The notes under the pieces were generated by a model that saw only the letters and a list, made by a program, of their open reading frames with translations, made no database searches and was not told the DNA's origin. From Azospirillum sp. TSH100 (GTDB lineage: Bacteria > Pseudomonadota > Alphaproteobacteria > Azospirillales > Azospirillaceae): 64,000 bases of DNA. Each line of letters starts with the position of its first letter. Position 1 is the stretch's first letter. Of this stretch, positions 43,011 through 51,690 are shown piece by piece. The DNA is taken from NCBI RefSeq assembly GCF_004923295.1, contig NZ_CP039637.1, positions 62,001-126,000 of the forward strand, written 5' to 3'. Made by a program: the position numbers and the translations under genes.

Positions 43011-43166
43011 ATTCTCTTCCATCCGGACTGTTACCGTCGGCCCCGGCCTCTCACCGGGTCTGCTGACCTCGCCGCCCCTGGGTCCTCCCCTGGGGGGCGG
43101 CAAGCGCTCGCGGGCTCCCCCTCTGTCGAAGGGATACCGCCGGTCGGGAGTTTCACCCTGCCCTGA
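43011..43166 (-). promoter_or_regulatory. FMN riboswitch (RFN element)
   Basis: On the minus strand the conserved RFN blocks follow in order: CAGGGCAGGGTGAAACTCCC, GACCGGCGGTA, AGCCCGCGAGCG, GGTCAGCAGA, CCCGGTGAGAGGCCGGGGCC, GACGGTAACAGTCCGGATGG and AAGAGAA. It ends about 138 bases before the ribB start, leaving room for an expression platform. FMN binding would reduce ribB expression. Confidence 0.93.
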
Positions 43167-43306
43167 GAACAAGCTTATGATCGCCGACCGGAACCGATCG
43201 GCCATCGCACCATTCCGCAACCCGACATCCCCTGTCAAGCAAGCCCTCCTTCCATGCGGGGCTACACCTTGGTGCAAGGCGCATTTCCGCGGAGCATCGC
43301 GTAGGG

Positions 43307-43350
43307 TCAGCCTGCCGGAACGGTCCGGCCGGGCCGTTCCGGCAGGCTGA
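43307..43350. repeat. near-perfect 20-bp stem hairpin before the efflux operon
   Basis: The arms at 43307-43323 and 43334-43350 (TCAGCCTGCCGGAACGG and its exact reverse complement) form a 17-bp stem; pairing inside the loop can extend it to 20 with one G-T wobble. It ends 18 bases before the ATG of the membrane-fusion gene. It may act as a cruciform operator, an mRNA attenuator or an insulator between the divergent ribB and efflux promoters. Confidence 0.65.
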
Positions 43351-43368
43351 TTCCGATGGAGCCCCCGC

Positions 43369-44520
43369 ATGACCGATGCCGCAGCGCCACCCCAGCAAGC
43401 GGTCCAACAGGTGTCTCAACAGGGAGCCGGGCAACCGGCCCCGGCCGCCCCGCCGCCGGTGGCCTGGAGCCCGTGGCTGGTCCGGCTGGCGGTGCTGGGG
43501 CTGGCGGTGGTGCTGGTGGTGGCCTTCGCGACACGATGGGACCGCTGGATCGGCTCCGCCGCGCGCCAGACCACCAGCGATGCCTATCTGCAATCCGACA
43601 TCACCCCGCTGTCGGCCCAGGTGTCGGGTGTCGTCCGCGCCATGCCGGTCGGCGACTTCCAGCGGGTGAAGGCCGGCGACCCGGTGGCGACGATCGTCGA
43701 CGACGACTACCGCGCCCGCGTGCAGCAGGCCGACGCGGCGCTCGAAGCGGCGGATGCCGCCATCGCCCAGCTCGACATCCAGAAACGCACCCAGCGCGCC
43801 CTGGTCGATCAGGCCGAGGCGAATGTCCATGGGCTGGAGGCCGAGGCGTGGCGGGCAAGGCTGGAGGAGGCGCGGCAGCGTTCCCTCAGCGAACAGGGGG
43901 TGGCCGGCACGCTCCAGGCCCTGCAACAGGCGCAGGCGACCTCCCGCCGCGCCCAGGCGGCGCTGGATGCCGGACAGGCGCAGGTCGACCAGCAGAAGGC
44001 GGCGCTCGACGGCATCGACGTGCAGGTGCGTCAGGCCAAGGCCACCCGCCTGCAACGGCAGGCCGACCTGGACCTCGCCCGCATCACGCTCGACCGCACG
44101 ACGATCCGGGCGCCGGCCGACGGCATGGTCGGGCAGCGGCAGGTCCGTCCCGGCCAGTATGTCGGGCAGGGCAGCCAGATCGTCACGCTGGTGCCGCTGC
44201 CGGCGGTGTGGGTGATCGCCAACTACAAGGAAACCCAGATGACGCGGATCCGGCCCGGCCTGCCGGCGACGATCCGCATCGACAGCTTTCCCGACGTGAC
44301 GCTGACCGGCCGGGTCGCAGGCCAGTCGCCGGCCAGCGGCAGCCAGTTCGCCCTGCTTCCTCCCGACAACGCCACCGGCAACTTCACCAAGATCGTCCAG
44401 CGCATCCCGGTGAAGATCGTGCTGGACGACCCCAACCCGTTGCAGGACCGTCTGCGGCCCGGCATGTCCGTCGTCGTCACCATTGACACGGATGGAGACG
44501 CAAAGGAGGGCGGGTCATGA
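43369..44520 (+). CDS. HlyD/EmrA-type membrane-fusion protein
   Basis: A 383-residue periplasmic adaptor with one N-terminal membrane segment (residues about 36-56) after a Gln/Pro/Ala-rich cytoplasmic leader. It then has a split biotinyl-lipoyl domain (SDAYLQSDITPLSAQVSGVV), a long coiled coil with many Gln and Ala residues (about 110-240), and the returning half TIRAPADGMVGQRQVRPGQY and a beta-barrel ending GMSVVVTIDTDG. It links the inner-membrane transporter to an outer-membrane channel. The next gene overlaps by four bases. Confidence 0.9.
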   Translation: MTDAAAPPQQAVQQVSQQGAGQPAPAAPPPVAWSPWLVRLAVLGLAVVLVVAFATRWDRWIGSAARQTTSDAYLQSDITPLSAQVSGVVRAMPVGDFQRVKAGDPVATIVDDDYRARVQQADAALEAADAAIAQLDIQKRTQRALVDQAEANVHGLEAEAWRARLEEARQRSLSEQGVAGTLQALQQAQATSRRAQAALDAGQAQVDQQKAALDGIDVQVRQAKATRLQRQADLDLARITLDRTTIRAPADGMVGQRQVRPGQYVGQGSQIVTLVPLPAVWVIANYKETQMTRIRPGLPATIRIDSFPDVTLTGRVAGQSPASGSQFALLPPDNATGNFTKIVQRIPVKIVLDDPNPLQDRLRPGMSVVVTIDTDGDAKEGGS

Positions 44521-46097
44521 GCGTCGGTCTGGCCGGCGGTCGGCTGTCCCGCATCCTGCTGCGCCCGGCCCAGCCGATCCTGACCCACCATCCGATCGTC
44601 GGCCTGCTGGGCGTCATGCTGGGGGCGCTGATCTCCACCCTGACCTCGCGCATCACAACCTTCGGGCTGGCCGACATCCGCGGCGCCATCGGCGCCGGAT
44701 TCGACGAGGGGGCCTGGATCACCACCGCCTACACGGTGGCGCAGATGCTGGTCGCCCCGGCCGCCGCCTTCCTCGGTGTGGTGTTCGGCCCGCGCCGGGT
44801 GCTGCTGGTGTCCTCCCTCACCTACGGGCTGGCGATGCTGGCGCTGCCGCTGACCGGCACGCTGACCGGGGTGCTGACCTTCCAGCTGCTGGCCGGCCTG
44901 TCGTCGGGCACCTTCATCCCGCTGACCATCGGCTTCATCGTCCGCAACCTGCCGCCGCGCTATGTCGTCTACGGCATCGCCGTCTATGCGATGAATGTCG
45001 AGCTGTCGCTGAACTTCGCCGCCTCGGTCGAAGGCTGGGTGATCGAGCATCTCGACTGGCGCTGGCTGTTCTGGGACACGGCGCTGCTGGCGCCGCTGAT
45101 GGCGCTGTGCGTCCATTTCGGCATGCCGGCCGAGCCGGTGCGCCGCGACCTGCTGAAGGACGGCGACTGGTGGGGCATCGCCTATGCCAGCCTCGGCTTC
45201 GCCCTGCTCTATGCCGGGCTCGACCAGGGCAACCGGCTGGACTGGTTCAATTCCGGCCTCATCACCGGCCTGTTCCTGGCCGGCGGCCTGCTGGTCGGCG
45301 CCTTCGTCGTGCAGGAGCTGACCTGCCCCAAGCCCTGGATCACCTTCGGCGCGCTCTTCCGCGGCAACATCCCGCTCTTGTGCCTGCTGCTGGTTCTGCT
45401 GCGGCTGGTCATGCTGTCCACCGCCTATCTGGTTCCGCAATTCCTCGTCACGGTGAACAATTACCGCGCGCTGGAGGTCGGGGACACGCTGCTTCTGATA
45501 GCATTGCCGCAGTTCCTGCTGGCGCCGCTGGTCGGCACGCTGCTGCGCCATGCCGATCCGCGGGTGGTGATGGCGGCGGGCTTTGCCGCGGTTGGGCTGG
45601 CCTGTTGGCTGGCCTCGCACCTGACGGCCGACTGGGTCGGCGCCGATTTCCTGCCGTCGCAGATGTTGCAGGCCTTCGGCCAGTCCTTCGCCATGACCTC
45701 GCTGATCTACTTCAACATCAAGAACCTGTCCCAGGCCCACATCCTGGCGCTGGGCGCCCTGTTGCAGACCGCGCGCCTGCTGGGGGGCGAACTGGGCGCC
45801 GCCTTCATGCAGACCTTCGTCCGCGTCCGCGAGCAGTTCCACAGCTTCCGGCTGGTGTCCGACGTGGTCGCCGGCAGCACCGACACCGTCCATCGGCTGG
45901 CCGGCACCATGGCGCGGGTCGCCGCCCGTTCCACCGGAGCCGAGGAGGCGAGCGACCGCGCCCTGTCGCTGCTGTCGGCGGCGGTGCGCAAGCAGGCCTA
46001 TGTGCTGGCCTACATCGACGGCTTCGTCGTCATCGCCTGGTTCATCGTCGGCGGCCTGCTGCTGATCGCCCTGCTGCGCCCGGCCCCGAAACAGTAG
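44517..46097 (+). CDS. EmrB/QacA (DHA2) family MFS efflux pump
   Basis: A 526-residue permease with about 14 membrane segments. DHA2 features include DEGAWITTAYTVAQMLVAPA near residue 63, the GPRRVLLVSSLTYGLAML motif and a long final periplasmic loop (FHSFRLVSDVVAGSTDTVHR). The start overlaps the adaptor stop (ATGA), so the two are a pump pair that exports drugs or aromatic acids. No outer-membrane factor gene is adjacent. A hairpin terminator follows. Confidence 0.9.
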   Translation: MSVGLAGGRLSRILLRPAQPILTHHPIVGLLGVMLGALISTLTSRITTFGLADIRGAIGAGFDEGAWITTAYTVAQMLVAPAAAFLGVVFGPRRVLLVSSLTYGLAMLALPLTGTLTGVLTFQLLAGLSSGTFIPLTIGFIVRNLPPRYVVYGIAVYAMNVELSLNFAASVEGWVIEHLDWRWLFWDTALLAPLMALCVHFGMPAEPVRRDLLKDGDWWGIAYASLGFALLYAGLDQGNRLDWFNSGLITGLFLAGGLLVGAFVVQELTCPKPWITFGALFRGNIPLLCLLLVLLRLVMLSTAYLVPQFLVTVNNYRALEVGDTLLLIALPQFLLAPLVGTLLRHADPRVVMAAGFAAVGLACWLASHLTADWVGADFLPSQMLQAFGQSFAMTSLIYFNIKNLSQAHILALGALLQTARLLGGELGAAFMQTFVRVREQFHSFRLVSDVVAGSTDTVHRLAGTMARVAARSTGAEEASDRALSLLSAAVRKQAYVLAYIDGFVVIAWFIVGGLLLIALLRPAPKQ

Positions 46098-46114
46098 AAG
46101 TGCCGAAACAGTGA

Positions 46115-46140
46115 GGTGGTCAGAATCTGACCACCCCTTT
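46115..46140 (+). terminator. terminator of the efflux operon
   Basis: GGTGGTCAG and CTGACCACC form a 9-bp perfect stem with an AAT loop, followed by CCCTTT, 17 bases after the efflux pump stop. It lies between convergent genes and may work in both directions. Confidence 0.65.
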
Positions 46141-46146
46141 CCCCCC

Positions 46147-46902
46147 TCAGGGCCGCAAGGACTGGAGCACCAGCTCCACCATATGGGCCAGCCGTTCCTC
46201 CTTGGCCGGTTCGGCCAGCAGGTCGCGGCCGAAGATGACCGACAGGGTGTGGACGTTGGACAGGTAGAAATAGGACAGCCCGGCGATCGAGATATAGAGC
46301 TGCACCGGATCGACCCCGGCGCGGAACACCCCCTGGTCCACCCCGCGCGCCAGCACGTCGGCGATCATCTGCACGAAGGGGGAGTGCATCGACTGCACCT
46401 GCGATGAGGTCTTCAGCAGCTCCGCCCGGTGCAGGTTCTCGATGTTCAGCAGGGCCATGAATTCGGGATGGTCGATGAAATACTGCCAGGTGAAGCCGAT
46501 CAGCCGGGCGATGGCGTCGGGTGGCGCCAGCTTGTCCAGGTTGAGCGTGCGTTCGGTGGCGCGGATATGGGCATAGGCCTCCTCCAGCACCGCCAGATAC
46601 AGCTCCTCCTTGTTGCCGACATGGTAATAGAGCATGCGCTTGTTGGTGCCGGCCTGTTCGGCGATGCGGTCGACGCGGGCGCCGCCCAGGCCGTAGCGCG
46701 CGAACTCCTCCGTCGCGGCGGCCATGATGCGGGCCCGCGTGCCCTCCGGGTCGCGGGTCACTTTGGCTGGCGCCGCAGTGTTTGCGGCCGGCGCCGCAAC
46801 GTTTGCGGGGGCGGGCGGCACCGGGTCGGGGGTGTCGGTCAGGCTGTCCATGCGGGAAGCCGGCTCCTGCGGTCCGGGGGAGGGGAGTGGTTCTCCCCCC
46901 AT
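46147..46902 (-). CDS. TetR-family regulator (RutR-like)
   Basis: A 251-residue TetR protein. After a 55-residue Pro/Ala-rich leader comes the HTH (IMAAATEEFARYGLGGARVD, then AEQAGTNKRMLYYHVGNKEE) and a C-terminal domain of the RutR/YcdC kind (IGFTWQYFIDHPEFMALLNI, VQMIADVLARGVDQGVFR). I chose the ATG at 46902 because ACGGAGG stands upstream. It is the last gene of the minus-strand catabolic unit and likely represses it through the palindrome at 54539. A second possibility is control of the convergent efflux pair. Confidence 0.85.
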   Translation of the reverse strand: MGGEPLPSPGPQEPASRMDSLTDTPDPVPPAPANVAAPAANTAAPAKVTRDPEGTRARIMAAATEEFARYGLGGARVDRIAEQAGTNKRMLYYHVGNKEELYLAVLEEAYAHIRATERTLNLDKLAPPDAIARLIGFTWQYFIDHPEFMALLNIENLHRAELLKTSSQVQSMHSPFVQMIADVLARGVDQGVFRAGVDPVQLYISIAGLSYFYLSNVHTLSVIFGRDLLAEPAKEERLAHMVELVLQSLRP

Positions 46903-46921
46903 GGTAGAAGCCTCCGTCAAC

Positions 46922-46969
46922 AATTTCAAATCAGGGCAATTTCAAACCACGCCCGTTTCAAACCACGCT
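46922..46969 (-). repeat. three 16-bp tandem direct repeats before tetR
   Basis: AATTTCAAATCAGGGC, AATTTCAAACCACGCC and CGTTTCAAACCACGCT follow without gaps at 46922, 46938 and 46954. They run across the end of the isomerase gene and the short gap before tetR. They look like binding iterons or slippage products. Confidence 0.7.
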
Positions 46970-47839
46970 GCGGTGCCGCTCGATGCAGGTGTCCAGCACC
47001 TCGCCCATCGGCTTTTCCCACCAGTTGCCTTGCGAGAAGATCTCGACCTCCGAAAAGCCGGCGAAGCCGCACTCCTCGACCCAGCCGCGGATGCGCGGGA
47101 TGTCGATGACGCCGTCGCCCATCATGCCGCGGTCGAGCAGCAGGTCGCTGGTCGGCACCAGCCAGTCGCAGACATGGAAGGCCAGCAGCCGTTCCTTGCC
47201 GGCGCGGCGGATCTGCGCCTCCAGATCCGGGTCCCACCAGACATGATAGACGTCGACCGCCACCCCCAGCGATCCCGTCCGCTCCGGATCCAGCCGGTCG
47301 CAGAGGTCGAGCGCGTGGGCCATCGTGTTCACGCAGGCGCGGTCGGCGGCATACATCGGGTGCAGCGGCTCGATCGCCAGCGGCATCCCCGCCTTGCGGG
47401 CATAATCCAGCAGTTCGGCGATGCCGTCCTCCACCTGCGAGCGGGCCAGAGCGATGTCCTTGCTGGCCGCCGATCCGGGGCGGGAGAATTGCGGCAGTCC
47501 GCCGACCACCAGCACCAGGCAGGCGGCCCCCAGCGCTGCCGCCTCGTCCACCGCGCGGCGGTTGTCGTCGCGCACCTCCGCCGCCTTCGCCGGATCGGCC
47601 GGGAACATGCCGCCGCGGCAATAGCCGGACAGCGCCAGCTCGCCTGCCCGCACCGCCCGCACGGCGGCGTCGAGCCCGACCGCCGCCACCTGATCGCGCC
47701 AGGGCGCGACGGCGCGGATGCCACGGCGGCCGCAGGCGTCGAGGATTTCCATCAGATTGCCCTGCTTGCGCACCGTGGCCGTGTTGATCGACAGCCAGCG
47801 ATGATCTCCGGAAAAGTCGCGTTTTTTGAAATCGGGCAT
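46958..47839 (-). CDS. sugar phosphate isomerase/epimerase-like TIM-barrel protein
   Basis: A 293-residue xylose-isomerase-like TIM barrel. Typical metal-site segments: LSINTATVRKQG, LVLVVGGLPQFS, PLAIEPLHPMYAADRACVNT with the metal Glu, AVDVYHVWWDPDLEAQI, FHVCDWLVPTSD, and GVIDIPRIRGWVEE followed by VEIFSQGNWW. The ATG at 47839 overlaps the upstream stop by one base. It is the last enzyme gene of the unit. Its substrate is unknown; the neighbours suggest a keto-sugar or cyclitol intermediate. Confidence 0.85.
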   Translation of the reverse strand: MPDFKKRDFSGDHRWLSINTATVRKQGNLMEILDACGRRGIRAVAPWRDQVAAVGLDAAVRAVRAGELALSGYCRGGMFPADPAKAAEVRDDNRRAVDEAAALGAACLVLVVGGLPQFSRPGSAASKDIALARSQVEDGIAELLDYARKAGMPLAIEPLHPMYAADRACVNTMAHALDLCDRLDPERTGSLGVAVDVYHVWWDPDLEAQIRRAGKERLLAFHVCDWLVPTSDLLLDRGMMGDGVIDIPRIRGWVEECGFAGFSEVEIFSQGNWWEKPMGEVLDTCIERHRSVV

Positions 47840-48999
47840 CACGAAATCCCCCGCACCGCCAGCACCGCCGCCATCCGCTGGGCCGCGCGGTCCGGATCGG
47901 ACAGCAGCCCGGCCTTGTCGGCCAGCCGGAACAGTTCGGCCAGATGCAGGGTGGAGCGCGTGCTCTCCTGCCCGCCGACCATGGTGAAATGGTCCTGATG
48001 GCCGTTCAGATAGGCCATGAAGACGACGCCGGTCTTGTAGAAGCGGGTCGGCGCCTTGAAGATGTGGCGCGACAGCGGCACGGTCGGCGCCAGGATATCG
48101 TGGAACCCCGCCTCGTCGCCCTCGGCCAGATGGGCCAGCGCCGCGGCTGCGGCCGGGGCGATGGCGTCGAAGATGCCGAGCAGCGCGTCGGAATGATGCT
48201 GCCCGTCGCCGGCGATCAGCTCGGCGTAATTGAAGTCGTCGCCGGTGTACATCCGCACGCCCGCCGGAAGGCGGCGGCGCATGGCGATCTCCTTGTCCTT
48301 GTCGAGCAGCGAGATCTTGATGCCATCCACCTTCGCCGCGTAGTTGCCGATGATCGACAGCGCGGTGTCCATCGCCGCATCGACATCCTTGGCGCCCCAA
48401 TATCCCGCCAGCGCCGGATCGAACATGTCGCCCAGCCAGTGCAGGATGACCGGCTGTTTCACCTGCGACAGGATGCGGCCATAGACGCGGACGTACTCCT
48501 CCGGTCCGCTGGCGACGCGGGCCAGCGCGCGCGACGCCATCAGGATGATGCGGCCGTCGAGCGCCTCGATGGCCTCGATCTGCTCCTCATAGGCGCGGAT
48601 GACGTCGTCGACGCTGCGGGCGTTTTCCGGCGGCAGATGGTCGGTGCCGGCGCCGCAGGCGATCACCCCGCCGCGCGCCCTGGCCGCCGACTGCGACCGC
48701 CGGATCAGCTCCAGCGAGGTCGGCCAGTCCAGCCCCATGCCGCGCTGCGCCGTGTCCATCGCCTCGGCGACGCCGAGGCCGAGGTCCCACAGATGCTCGC
48801 GGAAGGCGATGCTCCGGTCCCAGTCGATGGCCGGGGCCAGCCACGGATCGCCTTCGGCGAGCGGGTCGGCGACCATATGGGCGGCGGCGAAGGCGATGCG
48901 GGTCAGCGGCCGGTCGGTGCGGGCGGGGAAGCCGCGCGGCGGGGCCAGCCTGTAGCTCTCGATGCTGCGGTCGGCGCGGGGAAGGCGGATGGTCGGCAT
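47839..48999 (-). CDS. DUF993 protein (dihydrodipicolinate-synthase-like)
   Basis: A 386-residue member of the DUF993 family, distantly related to DHDPS/NAL aldolases. Recognisable segments are AIDWDRSIAFREHLWDLGLG, EAMDTAQRGMGLDWPTSLEL, VIACGAGTDHLPPE, VILHWLGDMFDPALAGYWGA, and KVDGIKISLLDKDKE with the putative Schiff-base Lys, then YTGDDFNYAELIAGDG. DUF993 has no settled activity; an aldol or retro-aldol step is the expectation. It is tightly coupled to the dehydrogenase and isomerase genes. Confidence 0.83.
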   Translation of the reverse strand: MPTIRLPRADRSIESYRLAPPRGFPARTDRPLTRIAFAAAHMVADPLAEGDPWLAPAIDWDRSIAFREHLWDLGLGVAEAMDTAQRGMGLDWPTSLELIRRSQSAARARGGVIACGAGTDHLPPENARSVDDVIRAYEEQIEAIEALDGRIILMASRALARVASGPEEYVRVYGRILSQVKQPVILHWLGDMFDPALAGYWGAKDVDAAMDTALSIIGNYAAKVDGIKISLLDKDKEIAMRRRLPAGVRMYTGDDFNYAELIAGDGQHHSDALLGIFDAIAPAAAAALAHLAEGDEAGFHDILAPTVPLSRHIFKAPTRFYKTGVVFMAYLNGHQDHFTMVGGQESTRSTLHLAELFRLADKAGLLSDPDRAAQRMAAVLAVRGIS

Positions 49000-49073
49000 G
49001 GGATGGTGTTCCTGGGTAGGTCAGGGGAGAGGGGTGGGGGAGGGGGCGATCCGCACCCCTCCCGCTCGACGCC

Positions 49074-50225
49074 TCACCCCGCGATGGCCGGCACGTCGAC
49101 CCAGCGGCGCTCGCGCCAGCTCTGCAGCGCGCATTCCACCAGCTGGACGCCCTTGGCGCCTTCGATCAGGCCGTGCTTGTAGGGCGCATCCTCCACCACA
49201 TGGCGGATGAAGGACTCCCACTGCACCTTGAAGCCGTTGTCGAACACGGCGTTGTCGGGCACAGGCTGCCAGGTGTCGTAGAAGTCGATGGTCTGCTTCT
49301 GGTCGGGGTTCCACACCGGGCGCGGCGTGCCCTGGCGCGGCTGGATCACGCAGTCGGTCAATCCTGCGACCGCCGAGCCGTTGGTGCCGTCGACCTGGAA
49401 GGTCACCAGATCGTCGCGGTAGACCCGCGTGCACCAGGAGGAGTTGATGGTGGCGATCACCCCGCCCTCAAGCTCGAACATCGCATAGGCGGCGTCGTCG
49501 GCGGTCGCCTTGTAGGGCTTGCCCGTCTCGTCCCAGCGCTCCGGAATGTGGGTGGCGCCCAGACAGGAGATGCTCTTCACCGTGCCGAACAGATTGTCGA
49601 GCACATAGCGCCAGTGGCAGATCATGTCGAGGATGATGCCGCCGCCATCCTCCTCGCGGTAGTTCCACGACGGCCGCTGCGCCGGCTGCCAGTCACCCTC
49701 GAACACCCAGTAGCCGAACTCGCCGCGCACCGACAGCATGCGGCCGAAGAAGCCGCTGTCGCGCAGCATGCGCAGCTTCTCCAGGCCCGGCAGGAACAGC
49801 TTGTCCTGCACCGTGCCGTTCTTCACCCCGGCCTCCTCGGCCAGCCGGACGACGCGCAGCGCCTCGTCCAGGTTGGTGGCGATCGGCTTCTCGCAATAGA
49901 CATGCTTGCCGGCGCGGATCGCCTTCTCCAGCAGCGTCGGGCGCATCTGGGTGGTGCCGGCGTCGAAGAAGATCACGTCGTCCGGATTGTCGAGTGCGGC
50001 GTCGAGGTTGTCGCTCCAGCGCTCGATGCCGTTGCGGCGGGCAAGCTCCTGCATCTTCTCAGGATTGCGTCCGACAAGGATCGGGTCGGGCATGACGCGC
50101 GAGCCGTCGGACAGGGTGACGCCGCCCTGGGCGCGGATCGCCAGGATCGAGCGGATCAGGTGCTGGTTCATGCCCATCCGCCCGGTGACGCCGTGCATGA
50201 TGAGGCCAAGGCGCTTGGTGCTCAT
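49074..50225 (-). CDS. Gfo/Idh/MocA-family NAD(P)-dependent dehydrogenase
   Basis: A 383-residue oxidoreductase. The N-terminal Rossmann domain begins LIMHGVTGRMGMNQHLIRS, then VIFFDAGTTQMRP, and the signature AGKHVYCEKPIATNLDEALR holds the catalytic Lys near residue 114. The C-terminal domain is typical (GGIILDMICHWRYVLDNLFG). Such enzymes oxidise or reduce C-OH groups of sugars or cyclitols. It stands between an enolase-superfamily gene and DUF993 in a single direction with short gaps. Confidence 0.88.
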   Translation of the reverse strand: MSTKRLGLIMHGVTGRMGMNQHLIRSILAIRAQGGVTLSDGSRVMPDPILVGRNPEKMQELARRNGIERWSDNLDAALDNPDDVIFFDAGTTQMRPTLLEKAIRAGKHVYCEKPIATNLDEALRVVRLAEEAGVKNGTVQDKLFLPGLEKLRMLRDSGFFGRMLSVRGEFGYWVFEGDWQPAQRPSWNYREEDGGGIILDMICHWRYVLDNLFGTVKSISCLGATHIPERWDETGKPYKATADDAAYAMFELEGGVIATINSSWCTRVYRDDLVTFQVDGTNGSAVAGLTDCVIQPRQGTPRPVWNPDQKQTIDFYDTWQPVPDNAVFDNGFKVQWESFIRHVVEDAPYKHGLIEGAKGVQLVECALQSWRERRWVDVPAIAG

Positions 50226-50237
50226 GGGTGGACTCCT

Positions 50238-51587
50238 TCAGGAAAGCGCTGATGTCGGGTTTGAAAGGGGGGAAAGGCCGGCCCAGTAGGGCTCGGCGCT
50301 ATGAGCGAAGCCGGAGCCGGACAGCGGAGCGGTCGCCAGCCGGCCGGAACCGGTGGCGAGCCTGACCGTTCGGTCGGCACGGCGTTCGTAGAAACCGGGA
50401 TGGGCGTCGAGGAAGGCGTCGGCCTCGGCGGTGCTGCTGAAGCCCTCGCCATACTGGTGCCCGTTGCGCTCGGCATGCGGGATGCCGAGGAAGGCGACCA
50501 GGGCGGTGTCCTGCTGCACCGACAGACCGGCCTGGCAGGTCAGATCCTCGGCGGAGATGAAGTGCGGCGGCCCCCACGCCGCGCAGCGGGCGCGGTTGAG
50601 CATCGCCTTGTAGAGGCCCTTGCAGGATTTCGACGACACGCCGCGATAGCCGAGCGCGCGGGCGCGAAGGAAGGCGTCGTATCCGTCGTCGGACTCGTCG
50701 ATGATGACCGGCACCCGCTCCGCCACCGCGCCCAGCGGCCGGGCGAGCGCCGCCTCCCGTGTGATCGGCTGTTCCAGATAGGCAAGCGCGTTGCGGAAGC
50801 CGGCCAGCGCCGGGGAGGCGTCGATGCGGTCGAGCAGCTCCGCGACATGGCCGGCGTCGCGATACTGCTCGTTGCCGTCCAGCGTGGCGCGGTAGCCCGG
50901 TGCGTTCCGCTCCAGCACGCCGGCCAGCTCCGCCAGCCGCTCGGCATCGGCGGCAGCGTCGCCGCCCAGCTTGATCTTGAACCAGTGCGGCGGCGAACGC
51001 TCCAGCAGGGCGCGCAGGTCTTCCGCCTTGTCGAGCAGCCCGACGGTGTGGCGCAGTTCCACCTCCGCCAGGGGGGAAAGCCCGCGCAGAAACCCGTCCG
51101 GATCGAGGCCGGCGAGGTCGGGCGTCAGCCGCACATCCAGCCCGCCGACATTGGCGCCCAGCCCCTGAAACGCATTCAGCCCCAGCACCCGAAACAGTCC
51201 GTCCAGCACCGCCTTGTCGATCTGCGCCGGCCCGAAGGCGGCGGCCAGCTTCGGCTCCAGCACCGGGCTGTAGGCGGCATGATGGCCGAAGGCGGTGTCG
51301 AGCCGGTTGTCGGACAGATAGGCGTCGCGCGCTTCGATCAGCGAGCGGCGCAATCCGTCCACCGTCTGGGCCGGGCTGCGGTCCGGGCGCTTGTCGAACC
51401 ATTTCGGCATCATCATCTCGGCCGTCGCCCCCCAGGCCTCCCCCTGTCCCTCGACCGCGACCAGGGCGCGGACGAAGGCTTGCGGGGCGGCCTCCACCGT
51501 CACCGCGCCGAAGCGGAACGGCTTCACGAAACGGACGGGCCGCTCGTACAGCTTGATGGCGCGGATGCGGAGACGGGGGGCGGACAT
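50238..51587 (-). CDS. enolase-superfamily (mandelate-racemase-like) dehydratase or racemase
   Basis: A 449-residue protein. The N-terminal capping domain is followed by an (beta/alpha)7-beta barrel. Catalytic segments are HWFKIKLGG (KxK), ATLDGNEQYRDAG (metal Asp), AYLEQPITRE (metal Glu), VIIDESDDGYDAF (third metal ligand) and GVSSKSCKGLYKA. The barrel and ligand order fit an acid-sugar dehydratase or a related subgroup without exact assignment. The C-terminal 40 residues extend past the usual end. It precedes the dehydrogenase gene by 12 bases. Confidence 0.82.
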   Translation of the reverse strand: MSAPRLRIRAIKLYERPVRFVKPFRFGAVTVEAAPQAFVRALVAVEGQGEAWGATAEMMMPKWFDKRPDRSPAQTVDGLRRSLIEARDAYLSDNRLDTAFGHHAAYSPVLEPKLAAAFGPAQIDKAVLDGLFRVLGLNAFQGLGANVGGLDVRLTPDLAGLDPDGFLRGLSPLAEVELRHTVGLLDKAEDLRALLERSPPHWFKIKLGGDAAADAERLAELAGVLERNAPGYRATLDGNEQYRDAGHVAELLDRIDASPALAGFRNALAYLEQPITREAALARPLGAVAERVPVIIDESDDGYDAFLRARALGYRGVSSKSCKGLYKAMLNRARCAAWGPPHFISAEDLTCQAGLSVQQDTALVAFLGIPHAERNGHQYGEGFSSTAEADAFLDAHPGFYERRADRTVRLATGSGRLATAPLSGSGFAHSAEPYWAGLSPLSNPTSALS

Positions 51588-51690
51588 GGCGAGTGTCTTT
51601 CAGATGGCGCACGGGGCCGTTCCCTTCCCCGGTGCGGGGAAGGGGCAGGGTAGGGAGCAATCGCGGTGTGGCTGCCGCGGCGTGGCTGCC

